Assembly (NCBI RefSeq): GCF_014199395.1
Contig: NZ_JACIJM010000004.1
Coordinates: 248,001 to 312,000, forward strand
Direction: 5' to 3'
DNA from: Yoonia ponticola
GTDB lineage: Bacteria; Pseudomonadota; Alphaproteobacteria; Rhodobacterales; Rhodobacteraceae
DNA: 64,000 nt
A model generated the notes under the pieces. It did no database searches. It was given only the letters and a program-made list of their open reading frames with translations, and was not told where the DNA came from. Shown one piece after another: positions 18,390-26,800 of this stretch. Position 1 is the first letter of the stretch; each line of letters starts with the position of its first letter. Both the position numbers and the translations under genes were made by a program.

Positions 18390-18989
18390 TCACATCCGGG
18401 ATGCGACGTTTTCCCAGTTCACGAGGTTATCAAGGAAGTTTGTCAGGTACTTTGGACGCGCATTGCGGAAATCGATGTAGTAGGAATGTTCCCACACATC
18501 ACAGCCCAAAAGCGCTGTTTGGTTAAAGCAAAGCGGGTTCACACCGTTTTCAGTCTTGGTGATTTTCAGGCCGCCGTCAGCGTCCTTGACCAACCAAGCC
18601 CAACCAGACCCGAATTGGCCCGCGCCAGCAGCGGAAAAGTCTTCTTTGAACTTATCAACGGAGCCAAAGCTGTCTTTGATCGCCGCTTCCAATTCGGATG
18701 GCATGGCAGATTTGCCAGGGCCCATCATTTCCCAGAACTGGTTGTGGTTCCAAAGCTGCGAGATGTTGTTGAAGATGCCGTTTTGAGCAACTGCATTCGC
18801 GTCGTATGTGCCTTTGATGATCTCTTCGAGAGATTTATCAGCCCATTCTGTGCCCTCAATCGCCTTGTTACCATTGGTGACATAAGCGTTGTGGTGCAGG
18901 TCGTGGTGGTACTCAAGCGTCTCTTTGGACATGCCAAGGTCAGCCAGCGCGTCGTGTGCATAAGGAAGATCAGGAAGTTCGAAAGCCAT
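18390..18989 (-). CDS. sodB: Superoxide dismutase, Fe type
   Basis: This 199-residue enzyme of the Fe/Mn SOD family dismutates superoxide in the cytosol. Predicted metal ligands are His28 (EYHHD), His82 (QLWNHNQF), Asp164 and His168 (DVWEHSYY). Gln78 in the SQLWNH motif occupies the position of the second-sphere Gln of Fe-SODs, and the C-terminal position carries no MnSOD-type Gln, so iron is the likely cofactor. No signal peptide. The start MAFELPDLPY is canonical and has a GAGG SD. A strong terminator follows. Confidence 0.96.
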   Translation of the reverse strand: MAFELPDLPYAHDALADLGMSKETLEYHHDLHHNAYVTNGNKAIEGTEWADKSLEEIIKGTYDANAVAQNGIFNNISQLWNHNQFWEMMGPGKSAMPSELEAAIKDSFGSVDKFKEDFSAAGAGQFGSGWAWLVKDADGGLKITKTENGVNPLCFNQTALLGCDVWEHSYYIDFRNARPKYLTNFLDNLVNWENVASRM

Positions 18990-19080
18990 AGGTGAGCCTC
19001 ATTTAGCTAGAGTTTCGTTACCCCGTAACAAAGCCCAAAATAGCGCGACGTCAACCCGTCAGACGGGAATGTTGCAAAAC

Positions 19081-19647
19081 TTAGCTGGTATAACCGACGG
19101 GTCCGGCCTTGGCTGATGCGGCCAAAAGGTCAAACACGTAACCCGCGACCGAGCGGAAACAGATTACATGGAACGTGTTTGCATCCGATTTCCAAAATGC
19201 AGCAGCGACTTGACCCAAATGCGAACGACGAAAATCGCCAATGGCAAAGCTATCGGGGTGCATATCAACTGGCGCTACCTTCGCGATCACCTCGTCAGCA
19301 TAAGCACCTGAAACGACAATATGCGCCCGTGCATCAGACACATTAGATGCCAAAAAATGCTGTCCTGACAATACGTTATTGATCGACGTTAATCCATCGC
19401 GCACGGCATCATAGGGCACCAATAGCAACGCCTCGTCCGGTGACATCCAGCCAAAGCCATTCGGCCCAGCAACCGCCATTTGCAAAGGTTTCGGCGCGTC
19501 CGCACCTGTCACCGTTTTGCAAACTTTGGTTAACGCTTTGTCCGACAGATCGCCGCGCAGGGAAATCATCCCTTGCAGTCCCATGTCCGTCACTGTCACG
19601 TCGCCAGCCACTGCACGGCCCTCTAAAGCACTGATCGCGTTAGACAT
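19081..19647 (-). CDS. soxG: Sarcosine oxidase gamma subunit
   Basis: The 188-residue SoxG subunit of heterotetrameric sarcosine oxidase (alpha-beta-gamma-delta), which converts sarcosine, tetrahydrofolate and O2 to glycine, methylene-THF and peroxide. The product resembles a single GcvT-like fold (FGWMSPDEALLLVP, FRRSHLGQVAAAFWKSD). The upstream open frame reaches 19779, but the ATG at 19645-19647 (MSNAISALEGRAVAG) gives an 8-nt overlap with the soxA stop and the family length, so that start is chosen. It is the last gene of the sox unit. Confidence 0.9.
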   Translation of the reverse strand: MSNAISALEGRAVAGDVTVTDMGLQGMISLRGDLSDKALTKVCKTVTGADAPKPLQMAVAGPNGFGWMSPDEALLLVPYDAVRDGLTSINNVLSGQHFLASNVSDARAHIVVSGAYADEVIAKVAPVDMHPDSFAIGDFRRSHLGQVAAAFWKSDANTFHVICFRSVAGYVFDLLAASAKAGPVGYTS

Positions 19648-22645
19648 CCTGCTTTTCCCCTGCTTTGTCATAGAACACCTGATCGACGATTTTCGCTTCA
19701 ATCGGTTCGCCACCGATATTGGTAAACCGTAGCGTATCACCCATCCGGTCCGGCCCTTTATGCACCAAACCCATCGCAATCCCGCGCTTTAACGTCGGCG
19801 AGTAATACGTTGATGTTACACGACCTTCTGTGTTTTGTTGTCCATTATCATTGGTGCCTTCCGCAATCGCATAAGCCCCATCAGGCAGCACCGATCCGTC
19901 CAGCGTTTCCAGCCCAACCAGCTTCCAACGGTCCGGATCAGCCATGTGCGACCGTTCCTGTGCGCGTTTACCAAGGTAGTCGTCTTTCTTTTTCGACAAC
20001 GCCCACTGCATGTTGAGATCCTGCGGGATCACCGTGCCGTCGGTTTCGTCCCCGATCATGATAAAGCCCTTTTCGGCCCGCATGATGTGCAACGCTTCTG
20101 TGCCGTAAGGCATCACGTCGAACTCTGCACCTGCGTCCAAAAGCGCACCCCAGAATGCCCGACCCTGCCCCGCATCCACGGCGACCTCGTAGGACAATTC
20201 TCCTGAGAAACTAATACGATAGACGCGGACCTTAAAGTCGCCCAACATGCCGTCGCGCCATTGCATAAACGGCAGCGCATCCTTGGATACATCCATGCCA
20301 CCCAGTTTTTCCAGCACCTTGCGGGCGTTTGGTCCGACCACGGCAACCTGCGCGAATTGCTCGGTCACATTGGACACATAGACCTTCCAATCCCACCATT
20401 CGCACTGCAACCAATCCTCCATCCACGCATGGATGCTATCGGCGCCGCCCGTCGTCGTGTGGCACAGCCACGTCTGATCGTCGATCCGCGCAACCACGCC
20501 GTCGTCCATCAAAAACCCGTTTTCAGTACACATCAGACCATAGCGGCACTTGCCCACGGGCAGCGACGACATCAGATTTGTGTACATCATATCAAGGAAT
20601 TGGCCCGCATCCGGCCCGCTGACAACCAGCTTGCCCAGCGTCGAAGCATCCAACAGCCCCAGACTTTCGCGGGTCTGCGTGACCTCGCGATTAACCGCGT
20701 CATGCAGCGTTTCGTCGCCGCGAATATAGGCATAGGGCCGCCGCCATTGGCCGACAGGCTCAAAGTCCGCACCGTTCCCTGCATGCCAATCATACATCGG
20801 CGTTTTGCGGATCGGCTGGAAGAGATCGTCCCGCGCAGCCCCCGCAATCGCGCCCATAGAAATCGGCGTGTAAGGCGGGCGGAAAGTGGTTGTGCCCACG
20901 TCAGGAATGTCAGCATTCAGCGCTTTAGAAAGAACCGCCAATCCGTTGATGTTGCTCAACTTACCTTGGTCCGTTGCCATGCCCAACGTTGTGTAGCGTT
21001 TCGTGTGTTCGACGCTTTCAAAGCCTTCTTGTGCGGCCAACTGCACGTCCGACACTTTCACATCGTTCTGGAAATCGAGCCACGCTTTGGAGCGCAATTC
21101 GTGGCTTGCGCCCTGCGGCATCAGCCAGACTGGCACGATGGGTTCTTGCGCCTCGTCGTAGCCTTCGGGCGCTTTGCCGACCTTGCCTTTGGCACCCGCA
21201 GCTGTGGCCGCAGCCTGTCCAGCGGCAAAGCCATTGGTCAAAACGTCAGTGGTGAACAAATGCCCGTTCGCGATCCCTGCAGGAACGACAAAACCTGAAC
21301 CATTTCCGTCGGTTGGCGGGCGTTGTTCATCCGGCCTGAACATCGCCTGATCGGTGTCCCAGGTCAGTTTTCCGCCGCAATGGGACCACAGATGCACAAC
21401 CGGAGACCAGCCGCCGGACATCGCGACGCAATCACATTCAATCGTCTCAACAACCGCACCTTCACCCGCTTGACCGCAGATCGCGACGGCGGTGACGCGC
21501 TTGCCGCCTTTGACCTCTGCGATGCCTTTGCCGGTCTCTACGCGAATGCCAGCGTCGCGTGCGGCTTGGGCTAGCGGGCCGTCTGCGTCGGGCCGTGCGT
21601 CGATGATTGCCGGCACCGAGAGCCCTGCTTTTTTCAACACAAGCGCCGTGCGGTAGGCGTCGTCGTTATTGGTCACAACCACGGTGCGATCCCCGATGGA
21701 TACACCGAAATTCACCACGTAATCGCGCACAGCCGCCGCAAGAAGAACACCCGGTAAGTCATTGCCAGAGAACGACAAAGGCCGTTCAATTGCACCCGTT
21801 GCCGTAATCACCTGTTTCGCACGCACACGCCACAGACGGTGACGCGGCGCATCGGTGCCGCCCTCGTTCAGCTGCTCGTAGCCCAGAATATAGCCGTGAT
21901 CGTAGACGCCAGCGCCCATGCAATTCAGGCGCATTGTGACGTTATCCATCGCGGTTAATTCCGCGACGGTTTGGGCGATCCAAGCGGTGGCTTTCATGCC
22001 GTCGATTTGAGGCTCGTCTACGGCCGCGCGGCCGCCCCAAGCGGCGGTTTGCTCCATAAACAACACCCGCGCCCCTGCCCGTCCTGCGGCTAAGGCACTG
22101 GAAAGACCCGCAATTCCACCACCGACGATCATCACATCAACATGCGCGTGGAAATGCTCATAGGTGTCGCCGTCGCGCCCGATGGGCGCTTTGCCGAGGC
22201 CCGCGGATTTGCGGATGATCGGCTCGTAGACGTGTTTCCAGAATGGCCGCGGATAGATGAACATTTTGTAGTAAAAACCAGCGGGCAAGAAGCGCGACAG
22301 CTTGGAATTGATCGCACCGACGTCGAATTCCAGCGACGGCCAGTGGTTTTGCGACTCGGCCTTCAGCCCGTCAAACAACAGCGTCGTTGTCGCCCGCTGG
22401 TTGGGTTCAAAAAACGCGCCTTCTCCCATGTTCATCAGCGCATTTGGCTCTTCTGGCCCTGCTGAGACGATGCCGCGCGGGCGGTGATATTTGAACGATC
22501 GCCCGACCAACATCTGGTCGTTGGCCAGCAGCGCAGAGGCAAGCGTGTCGCCCGCATAGCCGCGTAAGTTCTTGCCGTTAAACGAAAATGATATCGCCTT
22601 GGAGGTATCAACAAGACGGCCTTTGGACGCTAAACGTGTGCTCAT
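19640..22645 (-). CDS. soxA: Sarcosine oxidase alpha subunit
   Basis: This 1001-residue SoxA carries a short 2Fe-2S-like N-terminal domain without the cluster (FNGKNLRGYAGDTLASALLA). A dinucleotide-binding Rossmann region follows (IVGGGIAGLSSALAAGRAGA near 170-190), which binds NAD in the heterotetramer. The C-terminal half (about 600-990) is a GcvT/aminomethyltransferase-like folate domain (SLGLLDASTLGKLVVSGPDA and later GFIMIGDETDGTVIPQDLNM). The ATG at 22643-22645 overlaps the soxD stop by 4 nt and gives MSTRLASKGRLVD; the longer frame from 22789 would overlap soxD and is rejected. Confidence 0.96.
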   Translation of the reverse strand: MSTRLASKGRLVDTSKAISFSFNGKNLRGYAGDTLASALLANDQMLVGRSFKYHRPRGIVSAGPEEPNALMNMGEGAFFEPNQRATTTLLFDGLKAESQNHWPSLEFDVGAINSKLSRFLPAGFYYKMFIYPRPFWKHVYEPIIRKSAGLGKAPIGRDGDTYEHFHAHVDVMIVGGGIAGLSSALAAGRAGARVLFMEQTAAWGGRAAVDEPQIDGMKATAWIAQTVAELTAMDNVTMRLNCMGAGVYDHGYILGYEQLNEGGTDAPRHRLWRVRAKQVITATGAIERPLSFSGNDLPGVLLAAAVRDYVVNFGVSIGDRTVVVTNNDDAYRTALVLKKAGLSVPAIIDARPDADGPLAQAARDAGIRVETGKGIAEVKGGKRVTAVAICGQAGEGAVVETIECDCVAMSGGWSPVVHLWSHCGGKLTWDTDQAMFRPDEQRPPTDGNGSGFVVPAGIANGHLFTTDVLTNGFAAGQAAATAAGAKGKVGKAPEGYDEAQEPIVPVWLMPQGASHELRSKAWLDFQNDVKVSDVQLAAQEGFESVEHTKRYTTLGMATDQGKLSNINGLAVLSKALNADIPDVGTTTFRPPYTPISMGAIAGAARDDLFQPIRKTPMYDWHAGNGADFEPVGQWRRPYAYIRGDETLHDAVNREVTQTRESLGLLDASTLGKLVVSGPDAGQFLDMMYTNLMSSLPVGKCRYGLMCTENGFLMDDGVVARIDDQTWLCHTTTGGADSIHAWMEDWLQCEWWDWKVYVSNVTEQFAQVAVVGPNARKVLEKLGGMDVSKDALPFMQWRDGMLGDFKVRVYRISFSGELSYEVAVDAGQGRAFWGALLDAGAEFDVMPYGTEALHIMRAEKGFIMIGDETDGTVIPQDLNMQWALSKKKDDYLGKRAQERSHMADPDRWKLVGLETLDGSVLPDGAYAIAEGTNDNGQQNTEGRVTSTYYSPTLKRGIAMGLVHKGPDRMGDTLRFTNIGGEPIEAKIVDQVFYDKAGEKQDV

Positions 22646-22971
22646 GACAGGTCTCCCCATGACCAATCCGGTCGTTTTGCGGTGATGGCGGCGCGCACGT
22701 CGGCGGGCGGTGCTACGGTCTGTGCAGAATACGTCGCGAAGACTTCGAGCGTGGCTGTGCAGCGGGCCGCAAGGAACCATTTGCCGCAACCGTAAGCATG
22801 TCTCCAGCGTTCAAAATGCACGCCTTTGGGGTTTTTCCGCGTGAACAGGTAGCCTTCGAAGTCGTCGTCGCTGGCACCGGGTCCGAAGCGTGTCAGATGC
22901 GCCTCGCCGCCTGCGTGAAGGTCGGTTTCATCGGCATCAACGCCGCAATATGGGCAATGCAAAGTCAGCAT
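22642..22971 (-). CDS. soxD: Sarcosine oxidase delta subunit
   Basis: A 109-residue SoxD, the small zinc-binding subunit. The N-terminus MLTLHCPYCGVDADETDLH has Cys6 and Cys9, and a second zinc pair lies in FERWRHAYGCGKWF. Both are conserved in the family. The ATG at 22969-22971 has the SD GAGG and the expected length; the frame upstream to 23064 runs through the GTGCAC tandem and is not coding. It is coupled to soxA by ATGA. Unlike the usual soxB-D spacing, it is separated from soxB by a small ORF and a stem-loop. Confidence 0.93.
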   Translation of the reverse strand: MLTLHCPYCGVDADETDLHAGGEAHLTRFGPGASDDDFEGYLFTRKNPKGVHFERWRHAYGCGKWFLAARCTATLEVFATYSAQTVAPPADVRAAITAKRPDWSWGDLS

Positions 22972-23003
22972 GAGGCAGCCTCGGGATATGAAGTGTGATT
23001 TGC

Positions 23004-23032
23004 GTGCACAACCCGTGCACAACCCGTGCACA
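23004..23032. repeat. Triple GTGCAC palindrome in an 11-bp tandem upstream of soxD
   Basis: The unit GTGCACAACCC (23004-23014) is repeated at 23015-23025, and a third GTGCACA begins at 23026. The palindromic hexamer therefore recurs on exactly an 11-bp period, about one helical turn, 33-60 nt upstream of the soxD ATG. Phased palindromes just ahead of a gene suggest a cooperative operator; replication slippage is the alternative. Confidence 0.5.
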
Positions 23033-23062
23033 GCGATGTCACGAAAGACAGGGCACCCACGC

Positions 23063-23094
23063 AAAAAGCGACCGCAAAATTGCGACCGCTTTTT
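23063..23094 (-). terminator. Probable intrinsic terminator between the 59-residue ORF and soxD
   Basis: AAAAAGCG (23063-23070) pairs with CGCTTTTT (23087-23094), with partial inner pairing (GCA/TGC). On the minus strand the hairpin ends in a T5 run, 25 nt after the stop of the 59-residue ORF. The internal loop makes it weaker than a standard terminator. Confidence 0.45.
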
Positions 23095-23118
23095 AACTCA
23101 TTAGTAACGTGAGTGGTA

Positions 23119-23298
23119 TTAGTTTGAAGTGTGTCCCAGCAGCGTTTGTGACGCTGATGCACTGTCAATGGACGTAGGGCGGATAGACGAGTCGACGAAC
23201 GCGTATGCGACCAATCCAATGATGCACAAAGAAAGGATAAACAGACTGTTCGTGCGACCTTGATTAGGCCGTCGCTTGGGTGTGCTAAAATCGACCAT
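23119..23298 (-). CDS. 59-residue single-TM protein inside the sox cluster
   Basis: A short ORF with a basic cytosolic N-terminus (MVDFSTPKRRPNQGRTN), one hydrophobic helix (about 19-35, LFILSLCIIGLVAYAFV) and a Ser/Thr-rich C-terminal tail. A consensus SD, GGAGGC (23305-23310), sits 6 nt upstream of the ATG, and a stem-loop follows the stop. The topology (positive-inside) suggests an inner-membrane protein with its tail in the periplasm. It lies between soxB and soxD on the same strand. No homologue is recognised and it is not a known sox component. Confidence 0.7.
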   Translation of the reverse strand: MVDFSTPKRRPNQGRTNSLFILSLCIIGLVAYAFVDSSIRPTSIDSASASQTLLGHTSN

Positions 23299-23452
23299 GT
23301 GCTTGCCTCCTGTGTCTGGAGATTATTTTGGCCGCTCGACGCGTGTTTGGGAAACGGGTTTGCGCGCACAACCTTAGAACGGCATAGATCGGCCCAATTG
23401 CTATCCAGCCGTGCGCGGTAGACCGCCGATGTGTGGGATTGTGACAGCGCCA

Positions 23453-24697
23453 TCAGTGCGCCACCCCTGCTGCGACGCTTTCGTCGATGAATTTGCCTTC
23501 GCGGAAGCGGTGCATCGAAAACTCGTCGGTCAGCGGTGATGATCCTTTGGCCATCAGTTCCGCCATGGCCCAACCTGATCCGGGAATCGCTTTGAACCCG
23601 CCTGTCCCCCAACCGCAATTGACAAAGATGCCGTCGACGGGGGTTTTTGACAGGATCGGGGACCTGTCGCCTGTCACGTCCACGATGCCGCCCCATTGGC
23701 GCAGCATTTTGAGGCGTGACACCATCGGGAAGGTCTCGACCAGTGCCCGCACGGTTTCTTCGATGTGGTGGAATGATCCGCGTTGCGTGTAGTTGTTAAA
23801 GCCGTCGGTGCCGCCGCCGATGACCATTTCGCCTTTGTCCGATTGCGACATGTAGCCGTGCACGGTGTTCGCCATGATAACGACGTCCATGCAAGGTTTG
23901 ATCGGTTCGGACACCAACGCCTGAAGAGCGACTGATTCCATCGGCAGTCGGAAGCCTGCTTTTTCAGCCAGCACCGATGCGTGGCCTGCGACGACCATGC
24001 CCAGTTTATCGCAGCCGATATCGCCTTGGGTGGTTTGCACGCCTGTGACTTTGCCGTTTTCTTTTTTAACGCCTGTGACTTCGCATTGCTGGATGATGTC
24101 CATGCCCATGTCGGAACAGGCCCGCGCATAGCCCCATGCCACCGCGTCGTGCCGCGCTGTGCCGCCGCGTTCTTGCCAGAGACCGCCAAGCACCGGATAG
24201 CGCGGACCGTCGAGGTTGATGATCGGGCAAAGCTCTTTGACGCGCTCTGGGCTGATCCATTCGGTGGTCACGCCTTGCAGCGAATTGGCGTGCGCTGTGC
24301 GCTGGTACCCGCGAATTTCGTGCTGGGTTTGCGCCAGCATGATGACGCCGCGTGGGCTGAACATGACGTTATAGTTGAGGTCTTGGGACAGGTTTTCGTA
24401 CAGGCTGCGGGATTTTTCGTAGATCGCAGCGGAGGGGTCTTGCAGGTAGTTGGACCGGATGATCGTCGTGTTCCGGCCTGTGTTACCACCGCCAAGCCAG
24501 CCTTTTTCGATGATCGCGACATTGGTGATGCCAAAGTTTTTGCCAAGGTAATAGGCCGTGGCCAAGCCGTGCCCGCCTGCCCCTACAATCACCACGTCGT
24601 ATTTTGATTTCGGCGGACGTTTCGCCCATGCGCGGTCCCAGCCCGTGTGTTGACGCAAAGCCTCGCGTGCGATTGCAAATGCAGAATAGCGTTTCAT
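23453..24697 (-). CDS. soxB: Sarcosine oxidase beta subunit
   Basis: This 414-residue SoxB is the FAD/FMN-binding catalytic subunit of heterotetrameric sarcosine oxidase. The ADP-binding motif VVIVGAGGHGLATAYYLG is at about 34-51, followed by GWLGGGNTGRNTTIIRSNY, conserved in the family. The C-terminal FAD-binding segment CGWGTGGFKAIPGSGWAMAE is present. A covalent FMN is expected on a conserved His, probably within RGGTARHDAVAWGYARA. Start ATG at 24697 has an AAGAGG SD. It is transcribed ahead of the 59-residue ORF and soxDAG, and divergently from ccmI. Confidence 0.96.
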   Translation of the reverse strand: MKRYSAFAIAREALRQHTGWDRAWAKRPPKSKYDVVIVGAGGHGLATAYYLGKNFGITNVAIIEKGWLGGGNTGRNTTIIRSNYLQDPSAAIYEKSRSLYENLSQDLNYNVMFSPRGVIMLAQTQHEIRGYQRTAHANSLQGVTTEWISPERVKELCPIINLDGPRYPVLGGLWQERGGTARHDAVAWGYARACSDMGMDIIQQCEVTGVKKENGKVTGVQTTQGDIGCDKLGMVVAGHASVLAEKAGFRLPMESVALQALVSEPIKPCMDVVIMANTVHGYMSQSDKGEMVIGGGTDGFNNYTQRGSFHHIEETVRALVETFPMVSRLKMLRQWGGIVDVTGDRSPILSKTPVDGIFVNCGWGTGGFKAIPGSGWAMAELMAKGSSPLTDEFSMHRFREGKFIDESVAAGVAH

Positions 24698-24900
24698 CGG
24701 TGCAGCCTCTTGTTCACACGTCCCTGATGATCCTAGTGAACCTTTGAGCCGAGTGAAAGGCTACTAACTGCGGCGTTGGATGTGGTTTTTGCGACATTCG
24801 TCCGCGCAAGTTGTCGCACCTGTTTGGACCGTGATGTCGCATCCCCTTTTCGCGGGAGCTTTGGGCGGTTAGGTAGGGTGCAATTAGGGGACCTGCCGAT

Positions 24901-26097
24901 ATGCTATTCTGGATCATTTGCTTTTTGTTAACCTGTATCGTGGGCGCTGTGGTGATAACACCGCTGATCCGCCCACCGTTTGCACAGGGCGAAGACCCGC
25001 AAGTCGCGTTATACAAGGCGCAGCTGGAAGAGGTGGACCGCGACGTGGCCCATGACGTGCTGGCGGCAGAGGATGCAGAGCGGGCCAAAACGGACATCGC
25101 GCGGCGGCTACTGGCGGCATCGGGGCAAGCTACTGTGACCACCGAAAGCCCGCTTAATCGGGGTGCGGCTGTTGCTGTGGCGGCGGTGTTTTTGCTCGCA
25201 TCCGCAGGGGTTTACGTGAAACTGGGCGCGCCAGGCTATCCCGATATGCCGCGTGCTGAACGGATCGCAAATGGCGATGCGTTTCGCGAGAACCGCCCGA
25301 CCCAGGCCGAAGCGGTGGCAAATGCGCCGGACATCGCGGCGCCGGACTTTCCAGAGGATTACATCGAATCAATCGCGCAGTTGCGCGAGATCGTCCCAAC
25401 CCGCCCTGACGAGATACGCGGCTGGGAATTGCTGGCTTACCACGAAAGCCAGATGCGTAATTACACCGCTGCGGCCAAGGCGCAGGCCCAAGTGATCGCG
25501 TTGAAGGGCAATGGCGTGACGGTTGACGACCTTGTGACGCAGGCTGATTTATACGCCACTGCCGCTGATGGATATGTGTCGCCAGAGACCGAAATGCTGG
25601 CCCTGCGGGTGCTACAGATCGAACCGGAAAACATCGCGGGCCGCTATTATCTGGGTGCGCTGTATGACCAGACCGACAGGCCGGATCGGGCGTTGCAACT
25701 TTGGCGTAGTATTCTGGATCGCGGCGAGGCCGAGACGTTTCATCTGGCCCTTGCCCGCCGCTTTGTAGGGGATGTGGCGATGCGGGCTGGCACCAGTTAC
25801 ACGCCGCCGCCTGCCACCAACGTCGCGCTGGATGACATGCTTGATGCCGCTGAAGGCGCGGATGACGCAGGCCAAGCCGAGATGATCGCCGGTATGGTCA
25901 GCCGTCTCGCCGACCGTTTGGCCAGCCAAGGCGGCCCCATCGACGAATGGGCGCGTCTGATCGTGGCGTATGGCGTGCAAGGTCAGCTCGACGATGCACG
26001 CGCAATTTTAGCAGAGGCCCGTGACGTGTTCGGGGCATCTGACACGGCGCTCGCACAGTTGGACGAGGCCGCACAACGGGCGGGGATTGCCGAATGA
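24901..26097 (+). CDS. ccmI: Cytochrome c biogenesis protein CcmI (CycH)
   Basis: This 398-residue CcmI is the apocytochrome chaperone that delivers apocytochrome c to the heme ligation complex CcmFH. It has an N-terminal TM (WIICFLLTCIVGAVVITPLI, about 4-23) and a cytosolic loop whose ALYKAQLEEVDRDVAHDVL is typical. A second TM lies near 92-107 (AVAVAAVFLLASAGVYV). A periplasmic TPR domain follows (GWELLAYHESQMRNYTAAAK, AGRYYLGALYDQTDRPDRAL). It heads a three-gene unit with ruvX and DUF1289 through ATGA overlaps. Confidence 0.93.
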   Translation: MLFWIICFLLTCIVGAVVITPLIRPPFAQGEDPQVALYKAQLEEVDRDVAHDVLAAEDAERAKTDIARRLLAASGQATVTTESPLNRGAAVAVAAVFLLASAGVYVKLGAPGYPDMPRAERIANGDAFRENRPTQAEAVANAPDIAAPDFPEDYIESIAQLREIVPTRPDEIRGWELLAYHESQMRNYTAAAKAQAQVIALKGNGVTVDDLVTQADLYATAADGYVSPETEMLALRVLQIEPENIAGRYYLGALYDQTDRPDRALQLWRSILDRGEAETFHLALARRFVGDVAMRAGTSYTPPPATNVALDDMLDAAEGADDAGQAEMIAGMVSRLADRLASQGGPIDEWARLIVAYGVQGQLDDARAILAEARDVFGASDTALAQLDEAAQRAGIAE

Positions 26098-26570
26098 TAT
26101 GCGAAACTTCGGAAGATTTTCTGGCGGCTTTGCCGGATTTTGGGGCCATCGCGGGGCTTGATCTGGGCACGGTCACGATTGGCGTCGCGGTATCGGACGG
26201 GATGCGGCAAGTGGGATCACCACTCGAGACGATCCGGCGCAAAAAGTTCGGGTTGGATGCGGCGAAACTGTTCGAGATTTGCGAAAAACGGAATATCACA
26301 GGGCTGGTTTTGGGGCTGCCGCGCAACATGGACGGATCAGAGGGTCCGCGCTGTCAGGCGACCCGTGCTTTTGCCCGCAATTTGGAAAAATTGACTGATT
26401 TACCAATCGCTTATTGGGATGAACGCCTGTCTACGGTTGAGGCCGAGCGCGTGTTGATCGCCGCTGATACATCGCGCAAACGCCGCGCTGACGTGATTGA
26501 CCACGTCGCTGCGGGCTTCATCCTGCAAGGATTGCTGGACCGATTGTGCTACATGAAGGCGAACCCATGA
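26094..26570 (+). CDS. ruvX: Putative pre-16S rRNA nuclease / Holliday junction resolvase YqgF (RuvX)
   Basis: A 158-residue RNase H-fold protein of the YqgF/RuvX family. Motif GLDLGTVTIGVAVSD (21-35) supplies catalytic Asp23. GLVLGLPRNMDGSEG contains the second conserved segment. DERLSTVEAER provides the Glu, and RRADVIDHVAAGFILQ the C-terminal Asp. E. coli YqgF processes the 16S rRNA 5' end; the resolvase role is debated. The ATG overlaps the ccmI stop by 4 nt, and its own stop overlaps the next gene the same way. Confidence 0.93.
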   Translation: MICETSEDFLAALPDFGAIAGLDLGTVTIGVAVSDGMRQVGSPLETIRRKKFGLDAAKLFEICEKRNITGLVLGLPRNMDGSEGPRCQATRAFARNLEKLTDLPIAYWDERLSTVEAERVLIAADTSRKRRADVIDHVAAGFILQGLLDRLCYMKANP

Positions 26571-26800
26571 CCGACGAGATTTGGAAGCGTGCCGAAATCG
26601 ATAGCCCCTGCGTGAAAGTCTGCGTGATCCATCCCGAAACGCGGCTTTGCACCGGTTGTTTACGGACTATTGACGAAATTGGGGCATGGTCGAGCATGAC
26701 GAAAGCGGCACGGCAAGCGGTGATGGATGATTTGCCAGACCGTGCGCCACTGATCACTAAACGACGCGGCGGACGTGCGGGACGGTTGAAGCGCGACTAG
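26567..26800 (+). CDS. DUF1289 domain protein
   Basis: A 77-residue small protein of the DUF1289 family, probably metal-binding through SPCVKVC and CTGCLRT (four Cys: CxxxC near 14-19 and CxxC near 30-35). A WSSM stretch (IDEIGAWSSM) and a basic C-terminal tail (KRRGGRAGRLKR) follow. The ATG at 26567 overlaps the ruvX stop (ATGA); the longer frame from 26546 lies inside ruvX. The biochemical role is unknown. Its TAG is in a CTAG tetramer shared with the stop of the convergent ATPase gene. Confidence 0.9.
   Translation: MTDEIWKRAEIDSPCVKVCVIHPETRLCTGCLRTIDEIGAWSSMTKAARQAVMDDLPDRAPLITKRRGGRAGRLKRD

Noticed and set aside
19055-19067. CCCGTC-A-GACGGG inverted repeat after soxG
   Set aside because: The loop is too short for the full stem and no T tract follows, so it is not listed as a terminator.
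24714-25142. Minus-strand ORF between soxB and ccmI
   Set aside because: It runs antisense through the ccmI N-terminus, has a low-complexity Ser/Arg composition and no SD.
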